64,000 nucleotides of DNA, from assembly GCF_018613535.1 (NCBI RefSeq), contig NZ_JAGGQB010000009.1, forward strand, positions 24,001 to 88,000. The letters are read 5' to 3'. Shown here piece after piece: positions 11,324 to 20,082 of the stretch. Under the pieces are notes generated by a model that had not been told where the DNA came from, did not search any database, and saw only the letters and a program-made list of their open reading frames with translations. Position numbers and translations under genes: made by a program. Each line of letters starts with the position of its first letter. Within the stretch, counting starts at the first letter, position 1. The DNA is from Bacillus sp. ISL-51. Its GTDB lineage: Bacteria; Bacillota; Bacilli; Bacillales; Bacillaceae.

Positions 11324-11983
11324 ATGTCGAAAGTAATCATAGAAGCTAAAGATATTGTAAAAACATTCAAAAGAAATACGGTACTAGATAGTATTTCTTT
11401 TAAGTTAAATAAAGGCGAGATTTACGGATTTCAAGGACGGAATGGATCTGGTAAGACTATGTTGCTTCGTGTACTCTCTGGATTGATGCGCCCTACTAAA
11501 GGACAAGTTTTAATCAACGGAACTAATATGACAAAGCAAGGAGATTTCCCTAACAATATTGGCGTTTTAATCGAGTATCCTGGGTTTGTACCTGATTACA
11601 CCGGCTTTAAGAATTTAAAGTTGCTTTCAAAAATTCAATCAAAAATTTCTGATAATGACATTAAGGAAGCTATTAAAAGTGTCGGCCTAAATCCTGATGA
11701 TAAAAAAAAATATAAAAAATATTCCTTAGGCATGAAGCAACGCCTTGGAATTGCTCAAGCTATTATGGAAGATCAACAAATCATAATGCTGGATGAACCC
11801 ACAAATGCTTTAGATCGGGAAGCTGTAAAAGTGGTTGAAAAACTTTTATTTAAATTAAAGGCTGAAGGAAAAACCATATTAGTTGCTAGTCACGACTCTG
11901 AAACACTTAATGCAGTATCAGATAAAATTTTTGATATTGATTATGGACGTATTATCCGGGAGTCTGAGAGGAATGTGAATTAA
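11324..11983 (+). CDS. ABC transporter ATP-binding protein
   Basis: A 219-residue nucleotide-binding domain with Walker A GRNGSGKT (about residue 38), signature LGMKQR, Walker B IIMLDEPT and an H-loop VASHDSE. It is close to the short ATPases of antibiotic/bacteriocin export and self-immunity systems. Only one ATPase is present for three candidate permeases in the cluster. ATG follows TGGAGGTTG; its stop overlaps the next start (TAATG). Confidence 0.9.
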   Translation: MSKVIIEAKDIVKTFKRNTVLDSISFKLNKGEIYGFQGRNGSGKTMLLRVLSGLMRPTKGQVLINGTNMTKQGDFPNNIGVLIEYPGFVPDYTGFKNLKLLSKIQSKISDNDIKEAIKSVGLNPDDKKKYKKYSLGMKQRLGIAQAIMEDQQIIMLDEPTNALDREAVKVVEKLLFKLKAEGKTILVASHDSETLNAVSDKIFDIDYGRIIRESERNVN

Positions 11984-12486
11984 TGAAGAAAAAACTATAT
12001 TTAGCTTTAGTATTAATTTGTTTGATTTTCGTTACTGCATATAGTATTTATCAATACCGTGCTACTAATAAAAACTATGCTGGTTACAAATTATCTATTG
12101 TTAATTCTAAACTTGACACACCAATAAAAGCCTTAGGCCTTACACAAACATTCGGTAAAGCAAAAACTGAAGTAGTGGAAGATGATATGTTGAACAAAAT
12201 AACAATTTTTTCCATACCCTTCACTTTTAAAAATGACACTAATAAAGCTGTTGCATTTCATCCAGAATTTTACCGGTTGATGCGTGGAGAAGATATGACG
12301 CAAAGTATCGACTTTATTGATAATCGTACAAAAAAAAGAGTTTATTCTATCCCTCCTTACACAACAATCAAAGGTGAAGCTAAATTCACCTATAATGATA
12401 TGAATAAAACTGCACCATTACAACTAAATATTAACTCTAGGGATGGTATGTCTATAAATTTGTTCAAAATTCCAGTTTACAAATAA
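11983..12486 (+). CDS. Membrane-anchored extracytoplasmic protein, unknown
   Basis: A 167-residue protein with a single N-terminal membrane segment (LYLALVLICLIFVTAYSIY) and a 130-residue outside domain. The domain alternates beta-type hydrophobic strands and ends in FKIPVY, suggesting an immunoglobulin-like or DUF4352-like fold; this is only an impression. It has no lipobox. It overlaps the ATPase stop by one base, so it is translationally coupled to the transporter and may be an accessory or immunity subunit. Confidence 0.65.
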   Translation: MKKKLYLALVLICLIFVTAYSIYQYRATNKNYAGYKLSIVNSKLDTPIKALGLTQTFGKAKTEVVEDDMLNKITIFSIPFTFKNDTNKAVAFHPEFYRLMRGEDMTQSIDFIDNRTKKRVYSIPPYTTIKGEAKFTYNDMNKTAPLQLNINSRDGMSINLFKIPVYK

Positions 12487-12508
12487 GGCTTTATGGAAGT
12501 GAAATTCG

Positions 12509-13339
12509 ATGAAAGATTATTTCTTATTAATAAAAAGAGATCTGCAAACTGGCTTTCAACATATTAAAAACAACTTCATTATTTTTCTAATTCTCACGCT
12601 GTTTTTTTTGTTGTACCCAGTACTTCTGTTAAAATCATATGATCAAAATAGTTATTATTCGTATTTAGATGCGTTACTAATTGGTATCGGAGGTGTACCA
12701 ATTGATCTTGTGAAGCAACACTCTTTTAAATTCCCTTTTTTATGGTTGTTTATTCAACTAAGCTTAATTTTTATTATGAATACATGGGCAAGAACAGACA
12801 TTATAAATTTCAGCTCATTTACTAGAATTAGAATACGTAAAGTATATTTACTTATCATTAGTAAATATACCTGTACTTTTATTGTAACATTGATCTACTG
12901 CTCTCTAATATTTTTATTAACACTTTTTCTATGCTCTTTATTTGGGATCCAGTCAACAAATTATACAGAATATACTTTGCATACACTCAGTTTGTCAGAT
13001 TTAAAAATGCCTTATCTACAGTTAACATGGTTCATCATTTTGTTGAATTTTTCAAGTGTACTCTGTGCTGTTTTTCTCTTCACAACACTTTCAATAATGA
13101 TAAAACCAGTTTATTCCTTTTTAATCATAACTGCATGGTACGTGCTGTCTATTTTCAGAGACTCCTTTGTTTTTATAGGAAATCTGAGTATGGTTTTAAG
13201 ACAGCCCCTATTTCACCAAAATGTTTTTACCTCTATTATGATCACCTTGTTGATACAAATAATAATTATTTTTATGTGTGTAATTACTTCCATTATATTT
13301 CTTAACAAAAAAGACATCATAGGGGATTCTAACGATTAA
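12509..13339 (+). CDS. Polytopic membrane protein, permease-like (3)
   Basis: A 276-residue protein with an N-terminal amphipathic stretch (MKDYFLLIKRDLQTGF) typical of ABC-2 permeases and about six hydrophobic segments. ATG follows GGAAGTG. It is the last gene of the AT-rich cluster and ends about 140 bases before a terminator shared with yxeH. It may replace one of the two upstream permeases or form a second transporter using the same ATPase. No family is recognised with confidence. Confidence 0.65.
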   Translation: MKDYFLLIKRDLQTGFQHIKNNFIIFLILTLFFLLYPVLLLKSYDQNSYYSYLDALLIGIGGVPIDLVKQHSFKFPFLWLFIQLSLIFIMNTWARTDIINFSSFTRIRIRKVYLLIISKYTCTFIVTLIYCSLIFLLTLFLCSLFGIQSTNYTEYTLHTLSLSDLKMPYLQLTWFIILLNFSSVLCAVFLFTTLSIMIKPVYSFLIITAWYVLSIFRDSFVFIGNLSMVLRQPLFHQNVFTSIMITLLIQIIIIFMCVITSIIFLNKKDIIGDSND

Positions 13340-13480
13340 AAATACTGAGCTAAAGAATTATTTCAAATTTTAAAGGGTTTAATCTTAATCATTTCTGAAA
13401 TCGACTTTAATATTTTAACTATCCTCTCGGTTAATGTAACTACAATATTTCTTAATTAGTATTTAAACTTTTTTCAAAAA

Positions 13481-13508
13481 GCACCCTCTGATAGGGTGCC
13501 TATTTTTT
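13481..13508. terminator. Bidirectional terminator between the cluster and yxeH
   Basis: A 7-bp stem GCACCCT/AGGGTGC with loop CTGAT. The plus side is followed by CTATTTTTT and the minus side by TTTTTG, so it can end both converging units. Confidence 0.75.
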
Positions 13509-14312
13509 CAGCACAAGCTCCTGAATCGCATGTGCGACGCCGTGTTCGTTGTTTGATTTTGTCTCATAGTCGGCAATTTCTCTTGCTTCCGGGATGGCAT
13601 TGGCCATCGCCACGCCGCAGCCGGCCCATTTTATCATGGACAGATCGTTGCCGTTATCGCCGATCGCCATGACCTGTTTCTGCTCAATGCCGAGCTGTTC
13701 AGCGAGCAGTTTGACTGCATTTCCTTTGCTGACCTTCGGATGGAGAATCTCATAAAAGAACGGCGCGCTTTTGACCATTGTGTACTTTTCTCTGTATGGT
13801 TCCGGTATCGATTCGACTGTTTTGTCCAGCTTCTCCGGATCGTCGATGAACATGATTTTCGGAATCAGGATATCCTTCGGCACTTCTTCAATCGTGCGGA
13901 AATGAAGCGGCACCTTCGTGATGTATGATTCGTATACTGTGTATTCGCTGATGTCCCGATTCAGTGTGTATAAATTGGCCGAATCAAAGTAATGCATCGG
14001 CGTGTCCAGCTGTAAGCTCAGCTCATGTAACGATTGCAAGTCTTCAAAGCCTAAGGATTGCTCAGCTACGACACCGTTCGTATACGTGTTTTGGACAAGG
14101 GCGCCGTTGTAGGCAATGACATAGTCGCCTTCTTCCTTTAAATTCAGCTCGTCCAAATACCGCTGCACTCCGCCGAGCGGACGGCCTGTGCAGAGTACGA
14201 TATTGACCCCTGCCGCTTTTGCGGCATTGAGCGCCTCACGGACTTCGGCTGTGACTTCATGATGATCGTTTAAAAGTGTTCCGTCCATATCTATCGCGAT
14301 TAACTTGTACAT
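13500..14312 (-). CDS. yxeH: HAD-superfamily (Cof-type) phosphatase
   Basis: A 270-residue Cof/HAD-IIB sugar-phosphatase-like protein. Motif I DMDGTLLND at residue 8, motif II CTGRPLGG, and motif III/IV around KGNAVKLLAEQ and GDNGNDLSMIK are intact. The length and ending match B. subtilis YxeH. The cytoplasmic substrate is not deducible. It converges on the AT-rich cluster. Confidence 0.92.
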   Translation of the reverse strand: MYKLIAIDMDGTLLNDHHEVTAEVREALNAAKAAGVNIVLCTGRPLGGVQRYLDELNLKEEGDYVIAYNGALVQNTYTNGVVAEQSLGFEDLQSLHELSLQLDTPMHYFDSANLYTLNRDISEYTVYESYITKVPLHFRTIEEVPKDILIPKIMFIDDPEKLDKTVESIPEPYREKYTMVKSAPFFYEILHPKVSKGNAVKLLAEQLGIEQKQVMAIGDNGNDLSMIKWAGCGVAMANAIPEAREIADYETKSNNEHGVAHAIQELVLKK

Positions 14313-14381
14313 CTTGCATCTCCTTCGTATTGTTTTCGTCTAATGATCTCATCATATCGTTTTTTCATTTCTCAGTTCAAT

Positions 14382-14903
14382 CTAAAAAGACGTTTTTCTC
14401 CTTATGAGCCGCGTTTGTTTTCGGATCGGAACCCGCCTTCTTCTTCGGCCGGTCTCCTCTGTTTCAGCGCCGCTTTCTTTTTTCTGCTTCATCAGCATCA
14501 GCCCTGCCATTAAGAAAGGAACGGCCGCCAAATCCATAACGGCAAGCTTCACTCCCATCGCTGCCGGAACGTATCCCCACAATGAATAGCGGTTCCGCCT
14601 GATCATCACATAAGAAATGATTTCTAATATGATAAAAACGGCATTCAGCCATAAATAAATGAGCAGAGCCGCAAACATAAAGAACAGCAGCGTATTCCGC
14701 ATCGTCCCTGAATAAAGAAGAGAACGCATCATATCTGAAAATGAAAAAGACTGCATGGTGCCGTTCACAACATTCGGATTATAGATGGTAAAATGCCCGA
14801 ACTTATTTTCAATCTGAAAGAACAGCCGCAACAGCGTAAACCATTGAATCATATGTATGATGACTCCTGCTAAAACGAGCCGGTCGGCAGCTTTATTTCT
14901 CAT
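14382..14903 (-). CDS. yxeG: Membrane protein of unknown function, YxeG-like
   Basis: A 173-residue protein with about four hydrophobic segments and an arginine-rich cytoplasmic tail (GRRRRRVPIRKQTRLIRR). The name rests on length and position between yxeH and yxeF in the B. subtilis order. It overlaps the yxeF stop by 11 bases, so the two are probably co-translated. Confidence 0.7.
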   Translation of the reverse strand: MRNKAADRLVLAGVIIHMIQWFTLLRLFFQIENKFGHFTIYNPNVVNGTMQSFSFSDMMRSLLYSGTMRNTLLFFMFAALLIYLWLNAVFIILEIISYVMIRRNRYSLWGYVPAAMGVKLAVMDLAAVPFLMAGLMLMKQKKESGAETEETGRRRRRVPIRKQTRLIRRKTSF

Positions 14904-15321
14904 GTTTGTCCTCCTCGCCTGTTTTCATTCGTTTCATCGTTTTTATTTCTCCATTTTCAATCCAGATCAGCGTGCCGTTTTTTCCCCTTTTCAATGTGCT
15001 TTCACCAGGATGGGGCGAGCCGAGATACTGAATTGTGATGGTTCCGTCTGTGCTTTGGGATAACACTTTGTAAGCTTTAAAAGGCAGTTCTGCTTCTCCC
15101 CGGCCTTTCATCACTTGCTTTGTCAGTACTTTATCCTTCGTAAACGTGACGGTTTCTGATCTCACCCCGTCCATCGGCCCCGGCTTCAGGCCTTCATCCC
15201 ATGTTCCGTAATAAAAAGGCGTTTCATCCTCTTTCTTCTGCTGGCAGCCCGTCATCATTACACATGCGATAATAAGAAGCAGCGTAATGAAGCCTATACC
15301 GCGAGAATGTGTATTCCGCAA
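14893..15321 (-). CDS. yxeF: Putative lipoprotein, YxeF-like
   Basis: A 142-residue predicted lipoprotein with signal LLLIIACVMMTGC (lipidated cysteine near residue 26) and a mature beta-rich domain. The TTG start at 15321 follows AAGGAAGGTGATCACAA. It overlaps yxeG. Named from length and synteny; function unknown. Confidence 0.7.
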   Translation of the reverse strand: MRNTHSRGIGFITLLLIIACVMMTGCQQKKEDETPFYYGTWDEGLKPGPMDGVRSETVTFTKDKVLTKQVMKGRGEAELPFKAYKVLSQSTDGTITIQYLGSPHPGESTLKRGKNGTLIWIENGEIKTMKRMKTGEEDKHEK

Positions 15322-15427
15322 TTGTGATCACCTTCCTTTGAAACCTCCTTGTGCTGGGCAGATGCCGTGGCACTGTGCGATTGACTACATAAGGTATAAA
15401 GAAATTGACTAATAAGGAGAATGATGA

Positions 15428-15823
15428 ATGAATCCATATCAGTACTACACACCCCCTGGTTATTTCCCTCAGCAGGAATATGAAGTGAGCCATGTTGAAT
15501 ATGAACCGTATCAGCAGGAAACCTATTATGCGCCCTATCAGCAATATCATCAAGATCAGCAAGACGATCGGCAAACGACGGCTTTAGAACGCAGAGTCGC
15601 CCAGCTCGAAAGACAAAACGTTCAGCAAACGAGAGAGCTTACCCGCCTCTCAAATGAAGATCAGCGCCAAAACCGTGAACTGACGCGGATGAATGAACAA
15701 ATCGGACGGTTAAGCCAAGCGATTGAGCTTCATACCCGCCGCTTAAACCGTCTGAATCAGCGCCTGCGCACTGTTGAAAACAGACTCAATATTCCCTTCC
15801 ACTCCACTGAAGGCGGTTTCTGA
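15428..15823 (+). CDS. yxeE: Spore coat protein YxeE-like
   Basis: A 131-residue protein. The N-terminal third is rich in tyrosine, proline and glutamine ([20 protein letters not shown]), followed by an arginine/glutamine heptad region predicted to be a coiled coil, ending FHSTEGGF. Tyr/Gln-rich composition is usual for coat proteins, and B. subtilis YxeE is reported in the inner spore coat. ATG follows AAGGAGAATG. It is a monocistronic forward gene. Confidence 0.75.
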   Translation: MNPYQYYTPPGYFPQQEYEVSHVEYEPYQQETYYAPYQQYHQDQQDDRQTTALERRVAQLERQNVQQTRELTRLSNEDQRQNRELTRMNEQIGRLSQAIELHTRRLNRLNQRLRTVENRLNIPFHSTEGGF

Positions 15824-15984
15824 GAAAAAGGCCGGAATACAAAGCTCACAGGCAATATCGAGCCTTGTATTCCGCCCTGTACATAAAAAGGTAAATAATT
15901 GAATTCCTGTATTTGATGAATGCCGCTCTTATTCCTTCACATGATAAATGTGTAAATCCAATAACCCAATGGAGGTTTTTTATC

Positions 15985-16347
15985 ATGTATCAAAATCAAT
16001 ACAGCGGAAATCAATTAAATCAATGCCGCCAAACAGCGCAGCAGCTCATTCAGCAGACACAGCAAAGCAGCAATCAGTATAAACAAATGCTGCAGCAGGA
16101 ACAGCAGAATATTCAAATACTTCAGCAGGTGCTTAACCATGAGCAGCATGCCGTGCATACTATTCAACAAGCGCTGCAGGGCCATGAAATGGCGATCCAA
16201 AAATGCCAGCAGATCGTAAATATGTGCAACCAGCTGCAGCAGGAAGTAAGCGGACAAATGTCTTCATCTATGGTGAATTCAAACGTTTCTTCATTCCCGC
16301 AAAGCCAGCAGCACACACCATTCCAGCAGCATTCATACCAGCAATAA
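15985..16347 (+). CDS. yxeD: Glutamine-rich coat-like protein YxeD
   Basis: A 120-residue low-complexity glutamine-rich protein with repeats such as QQTQQSSNQYKQML and a long helical middle. ATG at 15985 follows GGAGG; the frame extends upstream to 15913 without a ribosome site. The length is close to B. subtilis YxeD (about 118). It is probably sporulation-associated by composition and by its neighbour yxeE; no catalytic function is suggested. Confidence 0.7.
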   Translation: MYQNQYSGNQLNQCRQTAQQLIQQTQQSSNQYKQMLQQEQQNIQILQQVLNHEQHAVHTIQQALQGHEMAIQKCQQIVNMCNQLQQEVSGQMSSSMVNSNVSSFPQSQQHTPFQQHSYQQ

Positions 16348-16357
16348 CCGCTTTATG

Positions 16358-16402
16358 CAAATGACAAAGCACGATGATGCCGGCTTTGTCATTTGTTTTT
16401 TA
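16358..16402 (+). terminator. Intrinsic terminator after yxeD
   Basis: A 13-bp stem CAAATGACAAAGC/GCTTTGTCATTTG followed by a run of T. Confidence 0.8.
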
Positions 16403-16526
16403 CCGATGTTTTGTCAAGTCAACATGCCGGGCGGGTTTTCCGCCGAATTTTGCCTCCGCCTCATGTCTTACCGCTTCAAACGCTCTTGCCTCTGCATTTT
16501 GTTTAAACACATCAAGCTGGATCATT

Positions 16527-16715
16527 TCAATCCATGAATGATTTGAAATGATCCATAAAGGCAGAAATAAGACCGTATTTCAGCCAGTTTTTGTTCTTGG
16601 CTCTGTAACCGATATAGAAAAAAGCCAAAAAACTGGTCAGCGCAAAGGACACGAAAATCAGAAGCAGCCACCAGCTGTGCAGCACTTCCCACCATGCCCC
16701 TCTTTTCGTAATCAA
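16527..16715 (-). CDS. yxeC: Small single-span membrane protein, YxeC position
   Basis: About 62 residues with one membrane segment (WWLLLIFVSFALTSFLAFFYIG). The open frame runs on to 16829, but that part overlaps the Fur box. I take the TTG at 16715 behind AAAGGAGAGGG, with a slightly long spacing. The yxeC name is from position only, and the B. subtilis protein is longer as I recall. The gene call itself is uncertain. Confidence 0.4.
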   Translation of the reverse strand: MITKRGAWWEVLHSWWLLLIFVSFALTSFLAFFYIGYRAKNKNWLKYGLISAFMDHFKSFMD

Positions 16716-16813
16716 AACACATTCCCTCTCCTTTACCACTATATCATGGATAATCAAGGAAGGTTTTCTAGAAAAATTATAGACGGCCTCATGTCTTCCT
16801 GCTATATTAATAA

Positions 16814-16828
16814 TGATAATCATTATCA
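16814..16828. promoter_or_regulatory. Fur box
   Basis: Perfect 7-1-7 inverted repeat TGATAAT-C-ATTATCA, the core Fur operator of Bacillus, directly before the yxeB ribosome site. It predicts derepression under iron starvation. Confidence 0.9.
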
Positions 16829-16846
16829 TTATTAAGGAGGATAATT

Positions 16847-17809
16847 ATGAAGAAACAATCATGGCTGATCGGTCTGGCACTCCTGCTTGTTTTTGCTTTA
16901 AGCGCGTGCAGCGGCGCGAATGAAAGCAGCGGGTCAGTGTCCGGCAAGGAAAAGACAGACATGCGTACATACCACTCATCTAAAGGCAATGAAAAAATAC
17001 CCGCGCACCCGAAGCGGATTGTCACTGATTTTTATGCGGGAGAGCTGTTCACCGTTGACGCAAATGTCGTCGGAGCAGGCTCATGGTCCTTTAAAAATCC
17101 ATTTATCAAAACACAGCTGAAAAACGTCACGGACATCGGCAATCCGGTCAATGTCGAGAAAGTTATGCAGCTGAAACCAGATTTAATTGTGTTAATGAAA
17201 GATGACCAATACGATAAATTGTCTAAAATCGCACCGACAATCGTTATTCCGTTTAACACTGCAAAAAATGTAAAAGACACGGTCAGCTTATTCGGAGATA
17301 TTGCCGGAGCGAAGGATAAAGCGAAAAGCTTTATGGCGGACTTCAACAAAAAAGCGGAAGCAGACAAAAAGAAACTCGAAGGCGTCATCAGCAAAGACGC
17401 GACATTCGGACTTTTTGAAAGCACGGATAAAGGAGAGCTTTGGGTCTTTAATGACAATTCCGGGCGCGGCGGCCAGGCTGTGTATAACGCACTCGGACTG
17501 AAAGCGCCAGCCAAAGTGGAAAAGGACATAATGAAAACGGGGGCAATGAAACAGATCTCCCAAGAGGTCATTCCTGAGTATGCCGCTGATTATATGTTCA
17601 TCACCGATTACAACCCGAACGGAGAAAGCAAAACCCTCCAGCGGCTGAAGGGATCTTCCATTTGGAAAAACCTGGACGCCATTAAGAACAATCGCGTCTT
17701 TATCAACGACTTTGACACCTTTTATCCATATGACCCGATTGCCGTCAGCAAACAGATGGATCTGATCACTGACATGCTGATCAAGCGGGCTGAAGAAAAC
17801 AAAAAATAA
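16847..17809 (+). CDS. yxeB: Iron-hydroxamate siderophore-binding lipoprotein
   Basis: A 320-residue type III substrate-binding protein: lipobox ALSAC, then two lobes with motifs IPAHPKRIVTDFYAGE and KVMQLKPDLIVLM. The B. subtilis orthologue YxeB (FhuX-type) delivers ferrioxamine to the FhuBGC transporter encoded elsewhere. It is an orphan binding protein, since no permease or ATPase gene is adjacent. Fur box and AAGGAGG lie upstream; a terminator follows directly. Confidence 0.93.
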   Translation: MKKQSWLIGLALLLVFALSACSGANESSGSVSGKEKTDMRTYHSSKGNEKIPAHPKRIVTDFYAGELFTVDANVVGAGSWSFKNPFIKTQLKNVTDIGNPVNVEKVMQLKPDLIVLMKDDQYDKLSKIAPTIVIPFNTAKNVKDTVSLFGDIAGAKDKAKSFMADFNKKAEADKKKLEGVISKDATFGLFESTDKGELWVFNDNSGRGGQAVYNALGLKAPAKVEKDIMKTGAMKQISQEVIPEYAADYMFITDYNPNGESKTLQRLKGSSIWKNLDAIKNNRVFINDFDTFYPYDPIAVSKQMDLITDMLIKRAEENKK

Positions 17810-17812
17810 ATA

Positions 17813-17842
17813 AAACGGCACAGAGTTTTCTCTGTGCCGTTT
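17813..17842. terminator. Bidirectional terminator between yxeB and yxeA
   Basis: A 13-bp stem AAACGGCACAGAG/CTCTGTGCCGTTT with a TTTT loop, lying between convergent genes. Confidence 0.85.
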
Positions 17843-17852
17843 GCTGTATGGT

Positions 17853-18200
17853 TTAATGAAATTTTGACTGCACGATGTTCGGCATCTCTTCATACTTGAC
17901 TTCTTCCCAGGTCTCTACATACTTTCCTTTTGCCTTGACCTTCAGATAAGCTTGCTTCCGAAGATCTCCTCCGGCAAAAAAGGTCACTTCTTCTTTTTTT
18001 CCTGATTGATTATATCCGTCTAATGTATATTCAATACCGCCCGGGCTAAGATGTTTGCCATCTCGATTAATCTGTACATAAACATCTTGTTTGTGAATAA
18101 ACGGATTAATTCTGTCTGTAACGTCATTATGAAAAAAGAGAAGCCCGCAAATCACGGCAGCGGCCGCCAAAGCGGCCAAGATTGCCAGTACCTTTTTCAT
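17853..18200 (-). CDS. yxeA: YxeA family exported protein (DUF1093)
   Basis: A 115-residue protein with an N-terminal membrane/signal segment (VLAILAALAAAAVICGLLFF) and a small beta-rich domain containing YTLDGYNQSGKKEEVTF, characteristic of the YxeA/DUF1093 family. It lies 13 bases after yxdM and belongs to the yxdJKLM transcription unit in B. subtilis. Function unknown; an accessory role to the antimicrobial-peptide transporter is possible. Confidence 0.85.
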   Translation of the reverse strand: MKKVLAILAALAAAAVICGLLFFHNDVTDRINPFIHKQDVYVQINRDGKHLSPGGIEYTLDGYNQSGKKEEVTFFAGGDLRKQAYLKVKAKGKYVETWEEVKYEEMPNIVQSKFH

Positions 18201-18213
18201 CTGTATACTCCCC

Positions 18214-20082
18214 TTACTTTTTCATTTTTTTCAAATAGCTTGACCGTACCGCAAGGAAGAATAGAAGCTGAAAAATGAAAAATCCTCCGATGGTGAAGCT
18301 GAGCGGTCCCGCCACATTGGAATAGCCTTCCACCGCCAGTGTTCTCAACGCAAACAGCGTATGAAGCACGGCGATCGCAAATGGAAAGAAGAATAAAATC
18401 GCCAATTGTATCGTCACGCTCTGCGACATTTCACGTTCACTCAAGCCGATTTTCGCCAATGAGCGATAGCGATGCCGATCCTCATCTAAATCGGTAAACA
18501 GCCGGAAGTACAAGAAGCTTGCTGCCGCGATAAAGAAGACGATCGCGATAAACAGCCCGATGAATAAACTCAAGCTCGGCAGCTGCACCGTAGCATAGTA
18601 GGTGCCGGCTTTTGTCATAAAATCAAAATGCACATCTGAATAGTCGCCGTAAAAGTCATTTTTCAGTGACTGGCTGAAATCAAGACTGTCCTTCCAATGA
18701 TCATAGCTGTAACCGTATAATTTAGATGTTTCACCCAGTGATTTGAGATGGGTAAAGGTTTCGCCGTTAACCGCGATAACGCTGTTCAATGAGATAAGCG
18801 GTTTTTTGACCTCTTTTACCGAAAGCTTTTGATCCGTCAGCTTTTGTTTTTGGTTCAGCAGCTTCAGCTGATCCGGCGATTCGTTTTTAAAATTGCTATC
18901 GTACGTGCCTGGGAAATATACGGCCTCGCCGTCTTTCAGACCGTCCAAGCTGACATGGAAATATTTTGACAAGTCCGATTGATTGATCATAATGACAGGC
19001 GGTGCGCCGTCTCCCTGCTGATATCGAATATAGGAAACTTCCATATCGTCTCTCTTATACGTAAAGCCATGCGTTTTCAAATCATGTTCAATTTCTTTCA
19101 GATGAGTCTGTTCTTTCTTATTGCCGCCGTATGATAAATACTCCATTTCATAAGCGGATTCCTTCGCCCCAACGGTCGCTTTGTACATCGCCAGGACGCC
19201 TGTGGCTGTAAACGCCACGGCGGAAATAATGCTGACAATAAAGAACAGGCGGGCGTTGTCTTTTAAGCGGTAGACAAGATCAGAAACCCAAATGACATTT
19301 TTCCCGTGCAGATAAAAGGTTTTCCATTTCTTCAAAGCCCGCAAAATCCAGATACTGCTTTGGCTGAAGAAGAAATATGTGCCGATAATCGTTAACAGTA
19401 AAATAAAAACAGGCTCATACCCGTGCACACTGCCTTTGAGAACCATGCCGTACCCGGCCGCAAGGCATCCGACGCCGAATAATGACAGAATCACAGACGG
19501 CTTCGGCTCCGGTTTGATTTTTTCAGTGCCTTTGATCAGTTTAATAATCGTGTTTGATCTGATAAAAAAGATCGTGAATTGCGATAAAAGGAAAAATAAG
19601 AGCAGGAACCCGCCGGCCGTAATTCCGAGCGCTTTCCAAGGCATATATAAAGGCAAAGCATCCATTTCTAAAATATAAGCCCCGACTGTAAAAAACGTTT
19701 TTGAAAAGATAAAACCGCCGATAATGCCGGCCGCGATCGACATAACGCCGATGATCATATTTTCCGCAGTAATCAGCGTTCTGAGCTGTCCCGGCGTGAT
19801 TCCCTGCATAAGCAGGATGCCGAATTCCTTATTCCTTGATTTCAGGAATGCATTCACGGAATACAGAACGAACAAGAAAGAAAAGACAAAAATCATCCAT
19901 TCGGCTGCGGTTAAGCCCTTTTTGGCAATGCTATTCAAGTAGCCTTCCTTCAAAGCCGGATGAAACAGAAACATGGCAAAGGTAAAGAAAATCAAAACGG
20001 AAAAGGCGCTGCTTAAAAAGAAAGCGAGATAGGCCCTTTTGTTCCTCGTGACATTTTTATAAGCGAACTGAAGAAAGGTCAT
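18214..20082 (-). CDS. yxdM: Antimicrobial-peptide ABC transporter permease (BceB-like)
   Basis: A 622-residue FtsX-type permease with about 10 membrane helices and one large extracytoplasmic domain (roughly residues 310–510) between helices 7 and 8, the hallmark of BceB-type peptide sensors/detoxifiers. The start is ATG at 20082 (MTFLQFAYKNVTRNKRAY), as in B. subtilis, not the open frame to 20217. It overlaps yxdL by 26 bases. Works with YxdL and signals to YxdK. Confidence 0.95.
   Translation of the reverse strand: MTFLQFAYKNVTRNKRAYLAFFLSSAFSVLIFFTFAMFLFHPALKEGYLNSIAKKGLTAAEWMIFVFSFLFVLYSVNAFLKSRNKEFGILLMQGITPGQLRTLITAENMIIGVMSIAAGIIGGFIFSKTFFTVGAYILEMDALPLYMPWKALGITAGGFLLLFFLLSQFTIFFIRSNTIIKLIKGTEKIKPEPKPSVILSLFGVGCLAAGYGMVLKGSVHGYEPVFILLLTIIGTYFFFSQSSIWILRALKKWKTFYLHGKNVIWVSDLVYRLKDNARLFFIVSIISAVAFTATGVLAMYKATVGAKESAYEMEYLSYGGNKKEQTHLKEIEHDLKTHGFTYKRDDMEVSYIRYQQGDGAPPVIMINQSDLSKYFHVSLDGLKDGEAVYFPGTYDSNFKNESPDQLKLLNQKQKLTDQKLSVKEVKKPLISLNSVIAVNGETFTHLKSLGETSKLYGYSYDHWKDSLDFSQSLKNDFYGDYSDVHFDFMTKAGTYYATVQLPSLSLFIGLFIAIVFFIAAASFLYFRLFTDLDEDRHRYRSLAKIGLSEREMSQSVTIQLAILFFFPFAIAVLHTLFALRTLAVEGYSNVAGPLSFTIGGFFIFQLLFFLAVRSSYLKKMKK

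Noticed and set aside
12931-13305. 124-codon open frame inside the third permease gene
   Set aside because: Same-strand shadow in another frame of a clear membrane-protein gene; no ribosome site.
15224-15574. 116-codon minus-strand frame opposite yxeE
   Set aside because: Antisense shadow of the repetitive Gln/Tyr-coding sequence of yxeE.
16715-16829. Longer N-terminus for the YxeC-position gene
   Set aside because: It would place coding sequence over the Fur box and the AAGGAGG region of yxeB, and has no ribosome site.
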